Notes under the pieces: model-generated | Told to the model about the DNA's origin: nothing | Databases searched by the model: none | Seen by the model: only the letters and a program-made list of their open reading frames with translations | Program-made: the position numbers and the translations under genes | In this document: piece by piece, positions 28,757 to 37,440 of the stretch | Numbering within the stretch: the first letter of the stretch is position 1 | How the letters are laid out: each line of letters opens with the position of its first letter | From: Myxococcales bacterium | Lineage (GTDB): Bacteria > Myxococcota_A > Polyangia > Polyangiales > Polyangiaceae | Length of the DNA stretch: 64,000 nt | Assembly: GCA_016712525.1 (NCBI GenBank) | Contig: JADJQX010000008.1 | Location: forward strand, 62,001 to 126,000 | Direction: 5' to 3'

Positions 28757-31389
28757 AGCTCACCTCGCAGGCCCAAGCTCGGCAAGATGGGGAGGCTGTT
28801 CGTCTGCGTGCTCAACGTGGAGTTGTAGTTGTACGTCACACCCTCGGAGTTCGCCTGGTTGTAGACGTTGAGGATGTCGACGTAGAAGCCGATTTTCCCG
28901 CCGTTCCTGAGGAACCAGGTCTTGTCGAGGCGGACGTCGAGCTGGTGAAAGAGCGGGTTCCGCTCGCTGTTCGGCGGATACGACTGGAGCGGCAGGTAGG
29001 CGCCCACGTTCAAGTCGAAGAAGCCGTACTGGAGCGGCGTGCGCATGCTGCCCGAGATGAGACGGTAGCGCGCGCCGATCTCCCACCCGTCGCCGAGGCG
29101 GTAGCTGCCGAGCGCCGTGAGGATGTGCGTTTGGTCGAAGGGGAAGATGCGCTCCTCCTCGTTGGGTCCGTCTTTTCGCACGCTCCGAGACAGCGTGTAC
29201 GCGAGGAAGCCGAAGAAGCGGTCGTCCGGTTTGTAGCGGACGAGGGTCTCGGCGCCGATCGCGCGCCCCGTGCCCACGTTGCCGACGCGCGGCACGACGA
29301 GGTTGTCGAGGTCGCGGTAGAAGCCCTCGACCGACACCTCGATCTGCTTCGTCACCTCGCGCTCGACGCCGACCGAGTAGTGCACGGCGCGGTTCGACGA
29401 GAGCCCGGGGATGCCGAACACCCGCGCCGTGTCCTGCGGCTGGGGGGGCTGCCGGAAGACGCCGAGGCCGCCCTTCAGCGTCGTGCGCGGGGAGGTGGTC
29501 ACGTCCTGCCGAGCGACGACGCGCGGTGACACGTCCCACTTCTGGGTGGCCTTCGTGTAGTCGACACGCAAGCCCGTCACGATGCGCCCGCCCTTCCACG
29601 GCGTGATCTCGACCTCGTCGTAGAGGCCCGGGACGTAGGTCGAGTCGGACTCGGTCAAGACGAGCGGCGGGCGACCGCCGAAGGGCGCGCCGGGCGGCTC
29701 ACCGGGCCGCGGGATCGGCGGGAGGCGCAGGTCGATCGTGTAGGGCGTGTAGAGCCAGTCGAGGCCAAAGTTCGTCTTCACGCCCTGGCCGAGCTTCTGG
29801 GTCACCTCGGTGCGGAGCATGATGGGCATGCTGTCGAGGGTGAAGTAGTTGTCGCCCACCTGGAACGCGATGGCATCTTTGCCGACGGCCGCGGTGACCT
29901 TGAGCTGCGTGTCGTTCGAGATGCGGTTCTCGTAGCGGCCTTGGAACCGGTAGAACGCCGTCCCGAACGAGATGTTGCCGCCGAGCCCGGGGTTCGAGGC
30001 GTTGACGCCCTTGACGAGCACCTCGAGGCGGTCGTCCGACCCGAAGAAGGCGAAGCGGAAGCTCTGGTTTTTGCCGAGGTCCTTCTGGAGGATGGCTTGG
30101 TAGTCGTAATAGACGGGGGCCGTGGACACCCCCGCGCCGGCCGCCTCGAGCACGGGCTTCAACCAGAGGTCGACGTAGCTCCGGCGCCCGCCGAGGGCGA
30201 AGGTCCAGCCCGTGTCGAAGATGGGCCCCTCGGCGACGAACCGCGCGTCGATGAGATCGACCTGCGCCATGCCGTGGAACTTCTTCTTCGGGTTCCGCAG
30301 GCCCACGTCGACGATGCCGCCCACCACGCGGCCGTACTGCGCCGAGAAATTACCCGGGTAAAAATCGATCTTCTCGAGCATCTCCGTGGGGATGACGCTG
30401 GAGAGGCCGCCGAAGTGGTAGACGAGCGGGACGAGCGTGCCGTCGACGAAGACGTTCGTCTCGTTGGGGGCCGAGCCGCGCACGATGAGGAGGCCGGCGA
30501 GCCCGGGTGGGCGCGCGACGCCGGGGAAGTTCTGGATGGCGCGGAGCGCGTCGCCGTTCGTGCCCGGGATGCGGGACAGCTCGCGCTGCGTGAAGGTGCG
30601 CTTCGTGACCTCGCGCGGGGGTTTTTGCCCGCGGACGGAGACCTCTTCGATGGGGCCCGTGACCGTGCCGGGCGGGAGCTCCGGGGCCTTCAGCGCGGGC
30701 CGATCGAGGCGGAGCGTGAGCGACACCTCTTCGCCGGGCTCGATGGTCTCTTCGGCCTTCGTGGGGAGGAAGCCCTCGGCGTCGATGGAGACCTTGTACG
30801 TGCCGGCCGGCGCGTCGGGCAGGGTGAAGGTGCCGTCGGCCGCGGTGGTGAGCGTGCGCGTCTCGCCGTTCGGCAGGGTCACGACCACCGGGACGTTCGC
30901 GAGGGACGTGTCGCGCGCCGACGAGGCGACTTTGCCGACGAGGCGGCCGGCCGGAGGCACGAACGTGTACGAGTGCTTGATCTTCGCGGGGATGGGCTTT
31001 CCGTCGCGCTTCGCCGGCGTAAGCTCCAGTGTCTTTGCGGCCGCGACGGCGGCCTCGTCGAACCCTTTGCCTTGGGGCGCCTCGACCGTGGCCTTCGTGA
31101 CCTTGCCCTCGGCGTCGAGCTCGAGGATGAGCACCACCGTCACGGGCTCGCGGACGTGGGCCTCGAGCGCCTCGCGTGGGTACACGGCGCCAGGGTCCTT
31201 CACGACCTTCGGCATCTCGATGCGCGGCGGCGCGGGCGGCGGCGGGGGCGCGGTGTCGTCGGGCTTCGGAGGCGTGGTGAGCCCTCCCTGGCGACCTGCG
31301 GTCTGCGCGTGGGCCGTGCCAGGGCTCTCGGCGAGCGCGGCGACCAGCACGGACGCACACGTAAAAAGTGCCTGTCTTTTCGCGCTCAT
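28753..31389 (-). CDS. TonB-dependent outer-membrane receptor with N-terminal TonB-C and CarboxypepD-reg domains
   Basis: An 878-residue outer-membrane protein. After a signal peptide (MSAKRQALFTCASVLVAALA..., cleavage near AHAQ) comes a Pro-rich linker. A TonB C-terminal-like domain follows (about residues 55-140: YPREALEAHVREPVTVVLIL, GFDEAAVAAAKTLELTPAKR), then a CarboxypepD-regulatory beta domain (about 145-225), a plug (GTNGDALRAIQNFPGVARPP, FVDGTLVPLVYHFGG) and a 22-strand-type barrel. The barrel ends SLGLRGEL rather than with the usual terminal Phe. The order TonB-C, CarboxypepD, plug, barrel in one chain occurs in delta-group bacteria. The substrate is unknown. The frame is open far upstream but the real start is ATG 31389. 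Confidence 0.9.
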   Translation of the reverse strand: MSAKRQALFTCASVLVAALAESPGTAHAQTAGRQGGLTTPPKPDDTAPPPPPAPPRIEMPKVVKDPGAVYPREALEAHVREPVTVVLILELDAEGKVTKATVEAPQGKGFDEAAVAAAKTLELTPAKRDGKPIPAKIKHSYTFVPPAGRLVGKVASSARDTSLANVPVVVTLPNGETRTLTTAADGTFTLPDAPAGTYKVSIDAEGFLPTKAEETIEPGEEVSLTLRLDRPALKAPELPPGTVTGPIEEVSVRGQKPPREVTKRTFTQRELSRIPGTNGDALRAIQNFPGVARPPGLAGLLIVRGSAPNETNVFVDGTLVPLVYHFGGLSSVIPTEMLEKIDFYPGNFSAQYGRVVGGIVDVGLRNPKKKFHGMAQVDLIDARFVAEGPIFDTGWTFALGGRRSYVDLWLKPVLEAAGAGVSTAPVYYDYQAILQKDLGKNQSFRFAFFGSDDRLEVLVKGVNASNPGLGGNISFGTAFYRFQGRYENRISNDTQLKVTAAVGKDAIAFQVGDNYFTLDSMPIMLRTEVTQKLGQGVKTNFGLDWLYTPYTIDLRLPPIPRPGEPPGAPFGGRPPLVLTESDSTYVPGLYDEVEITPWKGGRIVTGLRVDYTKATQKWDVSPRVVARQDVTTSPRTTLKGGLGVFRQPPQPQDTARVFGIPGLSSNRAVHYSVGVEREVTKQIEVSVEGFYRDLDNLVVPRVGNVGTGRAIGAETLVRYKPDDRFFGFLAYTLSRSVRKDGPNEEERIFPFDQTHILTALGSYRLGDGWEIGARYRLISGSMRTPLQYGFFDLNVGAYLPLQSYPPNSERNPLFHQLDVRLDKTWFLRNGGKIGFYVDILNVYNQANSEGVTYNYNSTLSTQTNSLPILPSLGLRGEL

Positions 31390-31653
31390 GAGCGCCCCGA
31401 CGGTACCAAAGGCCGCGCCTGTCCCGCAACCCCGGGCGACATGGGCTCGGCCGCGGACGCCCGCGGGTTCGCGCGACGGTCCCGAGAGGGGGCACACGGT
31501 CGCGCCCGCGATGGGGGTTCGTGCCGAAATGTCCGGCGCTTTCAGCGGAGTGGGCATGACGGCGGGGCTCCCTTCCCGATGCCGGAGCCACGCTCGGGGT
31601 TGCGGCGACCGTTTCGCCCCCCTCGCGCCGCGCTCTTGGGCTAAACGGCTCGC

Positions 31654-34029
31654 GTGACGTCTCGGGTGATAGCCAAGCTCCGAGGGGGGCTGCGGCTCCT
31701 CGCGCGGCACGACGACCTCGTGTACGCCGTGTGGGCCGCGTTCTTCACGCTCGCGTCGGCGCGGCTCTTCTACGGGTACATGCTGAAGCAGACGGGCGGC
31801 GAGTGGAGCGCGCCCCTCGACGACGTCTTCATCCACTTCGACTACGCGCGCTCGACGGCCCTGGGACACCCCTTCGAGTGGACCGTCGGCAACGGGTACT
31901 CGTCCGGCAACACCAGCCTCTCGTACCCCTTCGTGCTCGCCTTCGGGTACCTCGTCGGCTTCCGCGGGGAGCACCTCATGGTGTTCGCCGCCTACGTGGC
32001 GTGCGTGTGCGTCTTCGCCCTCCTGCTCGTCACACGGCGGCTCTTCGTCGAGGGCCCCAAGGACACGACCGGCAAGCTCGGCTCCTACCTCCTCCCACCC
32101 GTCCTTTTGTCGGTCGGCGCGCTCGATTGGTCCCTCTGGAGCGGCATGGAGGTGTCGCTCTATCTCGGGGTGTGGTCGGTCGCGCTCCTCGCGTATTTGC
32201 GCGCCGAAAAGGCGGCTACGGGCGAGCCGAGCACACATGAGCTCCGGCGGTCGACGTGGCTCCTCGGGCTCGCGTGCGGGGCGCTCTTCGTCACGCGCCC
32301 CGAGGCCGTCGGCACGTGCGCCGTGTTCGGGACCGCGCTCGCCGTACGCTACGTCAAGCGGCCGAAGGTCGCGGTCGGTGTGTTGCTCCGCGTGGGGCTC
32401 CCGGCGCTCCTTCTGCTCGTCCTGCAGTCGCTCGCGAACCGCGCGCTCACCGGCGAGACGTCGGCGAACGGCGCGATCGTGAAGCTCGCGCTCAACAACC
32501 CCTTCATGACCCCCGAGGAGAAGCTCGGCGACTACCGCTTCAACCTCGGCTACGCGGCGTTCCGGAACATCGAGTACCACTTCTCCGGACCGCTCGCGCC
32601 CGATGGCCTCCTCCGCGGCCTCTTCACGGACGAGACCCTCCAGAAGCCCTGGGCGAAGGCCATCGTGGGGGAGGTCGGGTGGGGCGTCGGCATCGTGTTC
32701 CTCGCGCTCGTCCCGCTCGCCTTCCGGAGGACCCGGCACACGGCGGTGCTCCTCTGGACGCAGGTCGCGCTCTGGATCGGGCTCGTCGCCATGAACGGGC
32801 AAGTGCGGTGGCAGAACGAGCGCTACACCATGCCGGCCGTGGCGTGGGTGCTCGTGCTCGCCGCGCTCGGCGCCAAGGAGCTGCTCTTTTCACGGGCGGG
32901 GGCGCGGGCGTCCACGTCGAAGAGCGAGCGCTCGGCGCCGAGCGTCGTGTGGGCCACCCTCGGGACCGTGCTCGTCGTCCAGATCGTCGGCGTGGTCACG
33001 CGACCACCCGGGCAGATGCCCGACATCCGCGTGCCTTGGGGCATCGCGATCGCCATCGGCGTCGCCGTGGGCCTCGCGCTCCGCGTCCGCCCCTTCCGCG
33101 TCGTTTTGGGCGCGATCCTGCTCTTCTCGGGGCACCAGCACCTCGAGACGAAGATGCGTGACCAGAAGTGGTTCTTCGGCCGAGCGTGCCGCAACATCCG
33201 CGATCAACACCTCGTGCTCGGCCGGTGGCTCGCGCCTCAGCAGGTGAACCGCGTGCTCGTCGGCGACGCGGGCGCCATCCTCTACGCGAGCGACAAACCC
33301 GGGCTCGACATCATCGGCCTCGGTGGGTACCACGATCTGCCCTTCGCGCGCGCGGGTGTGCACGGCATGCCCGCGACCATCGAGCTCATGGAGCGCGTGC
33401 CGCCCTCCGAGCGCCCCGAGCTGCTCGCCATCTTCCCCACATGGTGGGGGAGCTTCCCCACGTGGTTCGGCCCGGAGGTCGTGCGGCGCTTCCCCGTCGA
33501 AGGGAACGTCATCTGCGGCGGGTACGAGCACGTGGTCTACCGGGCCGACTGGCACGTGCTCGGCACGGGCGCCATGCCGAGGAGCTTCCCGAAGGGCGTA
33601 GAGCTCCGCGACGAATGCGACGTCGGGGACCTCGTGAGCGAGAAGCGCCACGACTACGCCTTCAGCCGCCCCCAAAACGGCTGGACCGACATGAAGATCC
33701 TCCCCGATCCGTGGGACGAGCGCCGCGACATGTTCGACGGCGGCCGCCGCATCGGCGGGGGCAAGAGCGAGCGATTCACCCTGAAAAACGCCATCTTGGG
33801 GCGCGAGGGGAAGATCCTCCTCCGCACGGCCCCCGACGGAAAATCACGCATCCTCGTGCGCGTGAACGGCGTCCAGATCGCGGACGAGACGTTCCACCCG
33901 GGCAACGAGTGGGTCGAGCGTGTCATCGACGTCCCCAAAGAGGTCGTCACCCGCGACAAGCTCGACGTCGTGATCGACTCGGCCGGCCCCGGCGACTTCG
34001 TCGACTACCACGTGTACTTTGCACAATAG
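31654..34029 (+). CDS. GT-C fold membrane glycosyltransferase-like protein
   Basis: A 791-residue protein with about 10-12 transmembrane helices in the first 490 residues and a soluble C-terminal domain of about 300 residues. The first extracytoplasmic loop has the Asp-Asp motif of GT-C enzymes, PLDDVFIHFDYARSTALGHP then GNGYSSGNTSLSYPF, close in style to arabinosyl/mannosyltransferases using polyprenyl-phosphate sugars. The soluble domain ends in a beta-sandwich-like part (GKSRILVRVNGVQIAD, WVERVIDVPKEV) that might bind glycan. GTG start at 31654. It stands alone between divergent and convergent neighbours. The sugar and acceptor are unknown; envelope glycan or protein glycosylation is likely. 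Confidence 0.8.
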   Translation: MTSRVIAKLRGGLRLLARHDDLVYAVWAAFFTLASARLFYGYMLKQTGGEWSAPLDDVFIHFDYARSTALGHPFEWTVGNGYSSGNTSLSYPFVLAFGYLVGFRGEHLMVFAAYVACVCVFALLLVTRRLFVEGPKDTTGKLGSYLLPPVLLSVGALDWSLWSGMEVSLYLGVWSVALLAYLRAEKAATGEPSTHELRRSTWLLGLACGALFVTRPEAVGTCAVFGTALAVRYVKRPKVAVGVLLRVGLPALLLLVLQSLANRALTGETSANGAIVKLALNNPFMTPEEKLGDYRFNLGYAAFRNIEYHFSGPLAPDGLLRGLFTDETLQKPWAKAIVGEVGWGVGIVFLALVPLAFRRTRHTAVLLWTQVALWIGLVAMNGQVRWQNERYTMPAVAWVLVLAALGAKELLFSRAGARASTSKSERSAPSVVWATLGTVLVVQIVGVVTRPPGQMPDIRVPWGIAIAIGVAVGLALRVRPFRVVLGAILLFSGHQHLETKMRDQKWFFGRACRNIRDQHLVLGRWLAPQQVNRVLVGDAGAILYASDKPGLDIIGLGGYHDLPFARAGVHGMPATIELMERVPPSERPELLAIFPTWWGSFPTWFGPEVVRRFPVEGNVICGGYEHVVYRADWHVLGTGAMPRSFPKGVELRDECDVGDLVSEKRHDYAFSRPQNGWTDMKILPDPWDERRDMFDGGRRIGGGKSERFTLKNAILGREGKILLRTAPDGKSRILVRVNGVQIADETFHPGNEWVERVIDVPKEVVTRDKLDVVIDSAGPGDFVDYHVYFAQ

Positions 34030-34037
34030 CCCGGCGC

Positions 34038-35477
34038 TCAGGGCGTGAACGGGCGCACGAAGGCGAACGCCGCGAGGCACATCTCGTCGAGCGTGCCCTC
34101 GCCGAGGCGCACCTCGACCGGATCACGTTTGCCCTGCTCGGCGAGAGCGGCCTTGAGGCGCAGGTTGTCCATCGAGTTGTCGTAGGTGCAGCGCACCTGG
34201 ATCGTGTCGCCGGGGGAGATGAGCGGGAGCTTCTCGATGGGCGCGTCGATCTCGTAGCCGCGCTGCCAGTCGAAGTCCCACCGGGGCTCGTGGAGCAGGC
34301 ACTCGGAGGCGGGCTCGCCGCCCTCGGGCTTCGCGCGAGTGATCGTGACCTTCTCGTCGACGCCGACGATGTGCATGTGCGCGCCGACGTTCAAGATGCG
34401 CATGGGCACGATCGTGCGCCCGTTGAACTGCGCGGGCATCGTGAACGTCATGGTCTCGGTGTGTTTCTTCGCGAGCGGCGGGATCACGAAGTCGACGCCC
34501 GAGGCCGGATCGGCCGGCCCCGGCATGAGCCCGATGCCCTGCACGACGGGGTTTCGGAAGTTGCCGAGCAGCCGCGGGACGACCACGTACTTCGGGGGCG
34601 CGTCGGTCGTCGTCATCTGGAAGGTCGTGGCGTCGGGCTCGGGCGTCGCGTTCGCGTGCGGGTGGTAGTGCACCTGCATGACGATCTTGCTGCCCGGCTC
34701 GAGCGGCAGCGCGACGCCGGCCGGGTACGTCGAAGGGACGCCACCCGGGGCCCACGCGGCGATGAGGCTCGCGCTCTCGACGTTCGGTCCGCCCGGGCAG
34801 TCGTACTCGGTCGCGCCCCCGGGCGTCTTCGCGTCCTTCGGGATCACGAAGGCGAGCGCGTGGTGCACGATGGTTTTGTTCTTCGGCACGAAGTGCGTGC
34901 CCGTCACGTACGTCGTGGCCGCGATCGCGGGGTCCATCACGAAGCAGCGCAGCACGTCGTTCGTCTTCCCGGTCGCCGAGAACGTCGTCGGGGGGACGAG
35001 CTCGCGCGCCCCCGCGAGCTTCCCGCCCGCCGAGACCCGCGGCGGTGGTGCGTCCTTGGCGTCTCCCTCGGGAGCGCCGGCCTTTCGCCAGGCCTCGAGC
35101 GTCGCGAGCTCGGCGTCCGAGAGGCGGAGATCGTCCTTCCAAGGGAGCCGCGGCTTGCACTCGTCGGTGTCGAGGGCGCCCCACGGCGGCATCTCGCGCG
35201 ACTTGGTCTTCTCGACGACGAGCTCGGCGAGATCCTTCGTGTCGGCGTAGGTGACGAGCGAGAACGGCGCGATGCCGCCCTGCGAGTGGCACTCCTGGCA
35301 CTTCTGCTGAAGGATCGGGGCCACGTCTTTGTGGAAGGTGACCTGCGGGGCCACGGCCACGCCTCCGTCGGCCCCGACCGGCTCACCGCCGCCTCCGGAC
35401 GTGCCGCACGCGCCTACCGCCGCGACCGCGAGAACGAGCCCGAAGACGACCTGAGCCCCACGAAGAGAATGCCGCAT
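34038..35477 (-). CDS. c-type cytochrome fused to a copper type II monooxygenase-like (PHM fold) domain, lipoprotein
   Basis: A 479-residue lipoprotein (lipobox AAVGAC, Cys24). Residues about 45-135 form a small cytochrome c with haem site C60-Q-E-C63-H64 and a likely axial Met in the REMPPW motif. From about residue 170 on, the protein resembles the PHM/dopamine-hydroxylase fold: a His pair HHALAF (205-206), QVHYHPHAN (His270, 272, 274) and GAHMHIVG (His367, 369), positions suited to two copper sites. PHM-like enzymes hydroxylate substrates using electrons that the attached haem could supply. This is inferred; some members of this group bind copper without known activity. Convergent with the gene at 31654. 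Confidence 0.82.
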   Translation of the reverse strand: MRHSLRGAQVVFGLVLAVAAVGACGTSGGGGEPVGADGGVAVAPQVTFHKDVAPILQQKCQECHSQGGIAPFSLVTYADTKDLAELVVEKTKSREMPPWGALDTDECKPRLPWKDDLRLSDAELATLEAWRKAGAPEGDAKDAPPPRVSAGGKLAGARELVPPTTFSATGKTNDVLRCFVMDPAIAATTYVTGTHFVPKNKTIVHHALAFVIPKDAKTPGGATEYDCPGGPNVESASLIAAWAPGGVPSTYPAGVALPLEPGSKIVMQVHYHPHANATPEPDATTFQMTTTDAPPKYVVVPRLLGNFRNPVVQGIGLMPGPADPASGVDFVIPPLAKKHTETMTFTMPAQFNGRTIVPMRILNVGAHMHIVGVDEKVTITRAKPEGGEPASECLLHEPRWDFDWQRGYEIDAPIEKLPLISPGDTIQVRCTYDNSMDNLRLKAALAEQGKRDPVEVRLGEGTLDEMCLAAFAFVRPFTP

Positions 35478-35596
35478 GCTCTCATCGTAGCAACCCTCGC
35501 GCCACGCTCACGCGCTATGATTCTTCAACCACTTCGGGCACTTACCGCATACCCCAGCCTGGACGTCCCCGCGTCCGGTGGACGGAGCACGGTCCG

Positions 35597-35824
35597 TCAG
35601 CGCCCGCCCGTGCCCGTCTGTTGGTTGAATTGCTGGCAGCGATCCATGCATGCCGGATCGTCGACGCACTGGGTTGAGCAGTCGTTCATGCGATCGCGCC
35701 GCTGGCACTTGGGATCCCGCTCGCACTTCTGAGGATCCTTTGCGGCGGCCCGCTCGACGTGACCGCACCCGAACGAGAGGGCCAGCACGAGAGAGGAGCC
35801 GGCGAGCACGACGGTTCGGCGCAT
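35597..35824 (-). CDS. Small Cys-rich lipoprotein downstream of signal peptidase
   Basis: A 75-residue protein. The ATG at 35824 shares its A with the TGA stop of the signal-peptidase gene (TGATG), so it is translationally coupled and the start is secure. The signal MRRTVVLAGSSLVLALSFGC gives Cys20 as lipid anchor. The mature 55 residues hold six more Cys at regular spacing (KCERDPKC, CSTQC, CMDRC), likely disulphide-bonded, and end QQFNQQTGTGGR. No family recognised. Co-expression with LepB may be incidental. Confidence 0.78.
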   Translation of the reverse strand: MRRTVVLAGSSLVLALSFGCGHVERAAAKDPQKCERDPKCQRRDRMNDCSTQCVDDPACMDRCQQFNQQTGTGGR

Positions 35825-37440
35825 CACGGGGCCTTCCCTGGGGGTGGGCTCGTCTTGTCGAGCGAGGGGCGCTCGCGGAAGCACTTGTCGAGGCCCGGCT
35901 CGAGGCCCTTCATGTCCGGGGGGAGGCGCGGCTTGCCCATGACCGGCGCGCCGAGGCGCGACCACGCCATGCCCTGCTCGCCGACCGAGAGCCACACGAA
36001 GAGCGCGCGGCCCTTGATGTTCTCGAACGGGACGCCACCGCCCTGGCCGCCGAACCACATGCGCGAGTCGTGGCTGTTGTTGCGGTTGTCGCCCATGACG
36101 TAGACCTCGCCGGGCTTCACGATGTACGGGCCTTGGTAGTCGTTGAGGCCGCCGGCGTAGCGGTCGTAAAGGGTGAGGTAGGCCTCGTCGCCCAAGAACT
36201 CCACGAAGAGATCGCCCTCGTGTTTGCTCGGGATGGGCTCGCCCTCGGTGTACGTGTAGAGGCCCACGAAGCAGCTCGGCACCTCCCACCCGTTGAGGAT
36301 GGGGTGCCCGCCACGCGCCTCGAGCTTGTCGCCCGGGAGCGCGATGACGCGCTTGATGAAGTCTTGCTCGGGGTGCTCGGGGAACGCGAACACCATGACG
36401 TCCCCGCGGTCCGGCGGCATGCTCGCGAAGAGGCGCGTCCGCGTGTACGGGATGGCGGGCCCGTACGTGAACTTGTTCACGAAGATGTGATCCCCGACCT
36501 GCAGCGTGGGGATCATCGAGCCGCTCGGGATCTTGAAGGCCTCGACCACGAACGCGCGCAGGCACAGGGCGACCGCGATCGCGACGAAGATGCTCTCGAG
36601 GTACTCGCGCACCTCGCTCTTGCGGAACCGGCCGAGGCGCACCTCGACCTCGCCGTCGGCGCGGAGCAGCGCATCGACGAACACACGCTCTTGGAAGGGC
36701 GCGTCGTGCATGGCCCCGTCGAGCTCGTCGAGGCTCTCGCGCAGGCGCGCGCGCTCCTTCGAGGACAGCTCTTTGGTGAGGGCCGTGCGGTTCTCCTCGA
36801 GGATGGCCTCGGCCTCGTCGAGCAGGGTGCGGGCGCGCTCGAACGCGCTCCTCAGGTTCTCCGAGACGCCGGCCGGGAGGGGCGTGTACGCGTGCCGCGC
36901 GAGCGGGAGACGATGCCGCGCCATCCAGAACGCGAGCTCGAAGAGCGTGAGCGACGCGATGCCCACGGGAACGGGCTGCTCCCGCACGAAGGCGCGGAGG
37001 GCCGAGAGGCCTCCCTCGAGGACCTCGCCGCTCGAGGGCGTCGCCGCCCACACGAGCACACATGCGAGGACGAACGGCGCCAGGACGAACCAGGCCGCCC
37101 AGTACACGGTGCGGAGCCCACGACGCATGGGCGGGAGGCGCTCGCGCGCGGCCTCGTCACGGGCTTTTTTCCGGCGCTTCGCCTTGGCGGCCGCGGGCTC
37201 TCCGTCGACGTGCGCCGCCTCGGGGGCGCCCTCTCCGCCGGCCTCGGCAGGGCTCGCGGCGACCTCGGCGGGCTCGGCATCGGTCGCATCGGTCGCGTCG
37301 GTCGCGTCGGTGGCCGCGCTCGCGTCGGTGGCCGCGCTCGCCTCGCCGTTCGGAGGTGGTTCGGACACCACGGCCGAGGGCCCCTCGCTCGAGGGCTCGC
37401 CGGGCACGGAATCGTCGACAGGTTCGTTGGTGGATTTCAC
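35824..37440 (-). CDS. lepB: Signal peptidase I with long N-terminal extension
   Basis: A 538-residue S26 peptidase that cleaves Sec/Tat signal peptides. Catalytic Ser308 (KIPSGSM) and Lys363 (FIKRVIALPGDK) form the dyad; GDNRNNSHDSR is the late box. The usual enzyme is about 250-320 residues. Here 275 residues precede the catalytic domain: an acidic, low-complexity cytoplasmic stretch with repeated ATD units (residues 37-60), a basic cluster, two hydrophobic segments (about 112-132 and 155-172) and a charged helical region (about 195-250), before the final TM (282-300). The GTG start overlaps the TGA of the upstream lipoprotein gene (GTGA at 37440-37437). Confidence 0.93.
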   Translation of the reverse strand: MKSTNEPVDDSVPGEPSSEGPSAVVSEPPPNGEASAATDASAATDATDATDATDAEPAEVAASPAEAGGEGAPEAAHVDGEPAAAKAKRRKKARDEAARERLPPMRRGLRTVYWAAWFVLAPFVLACVLVWAATPSSGEVLEGGLSALRAFVREQPVPVGIASLTLFELAFWMARHRLPLARHAYTPLPAGVSENLRSAFERARTLLDEAEAILEENRTALTKELSSKERARLRESLDELDGAMHDAPFQERVFVDALLRADGEVEVRLGRFRKSEVREYLESIFVAIAVALCLRAFVVEAFKIPSGSMIPTLQVGDHIFVNKFTYGPAIPYTRTRLFASMPPDRGDVMVFAFPEHPEQDFIKRVIALPGDKLEARGGHPILNGWEVPSCFVGLYTYTEGEPIPSKHEGDLFVEFLGDEAYLTLYDRYAGGLNDYQGPYIVKPGEVYVMGDNRNNSHDSRMWFGGQGGGVPFENIKGRALFVWLSVGEQGMAWSRLGAPVMGKPRLPPDMKGLEPGLDKCFRERPSLDKTSPPPGKAP

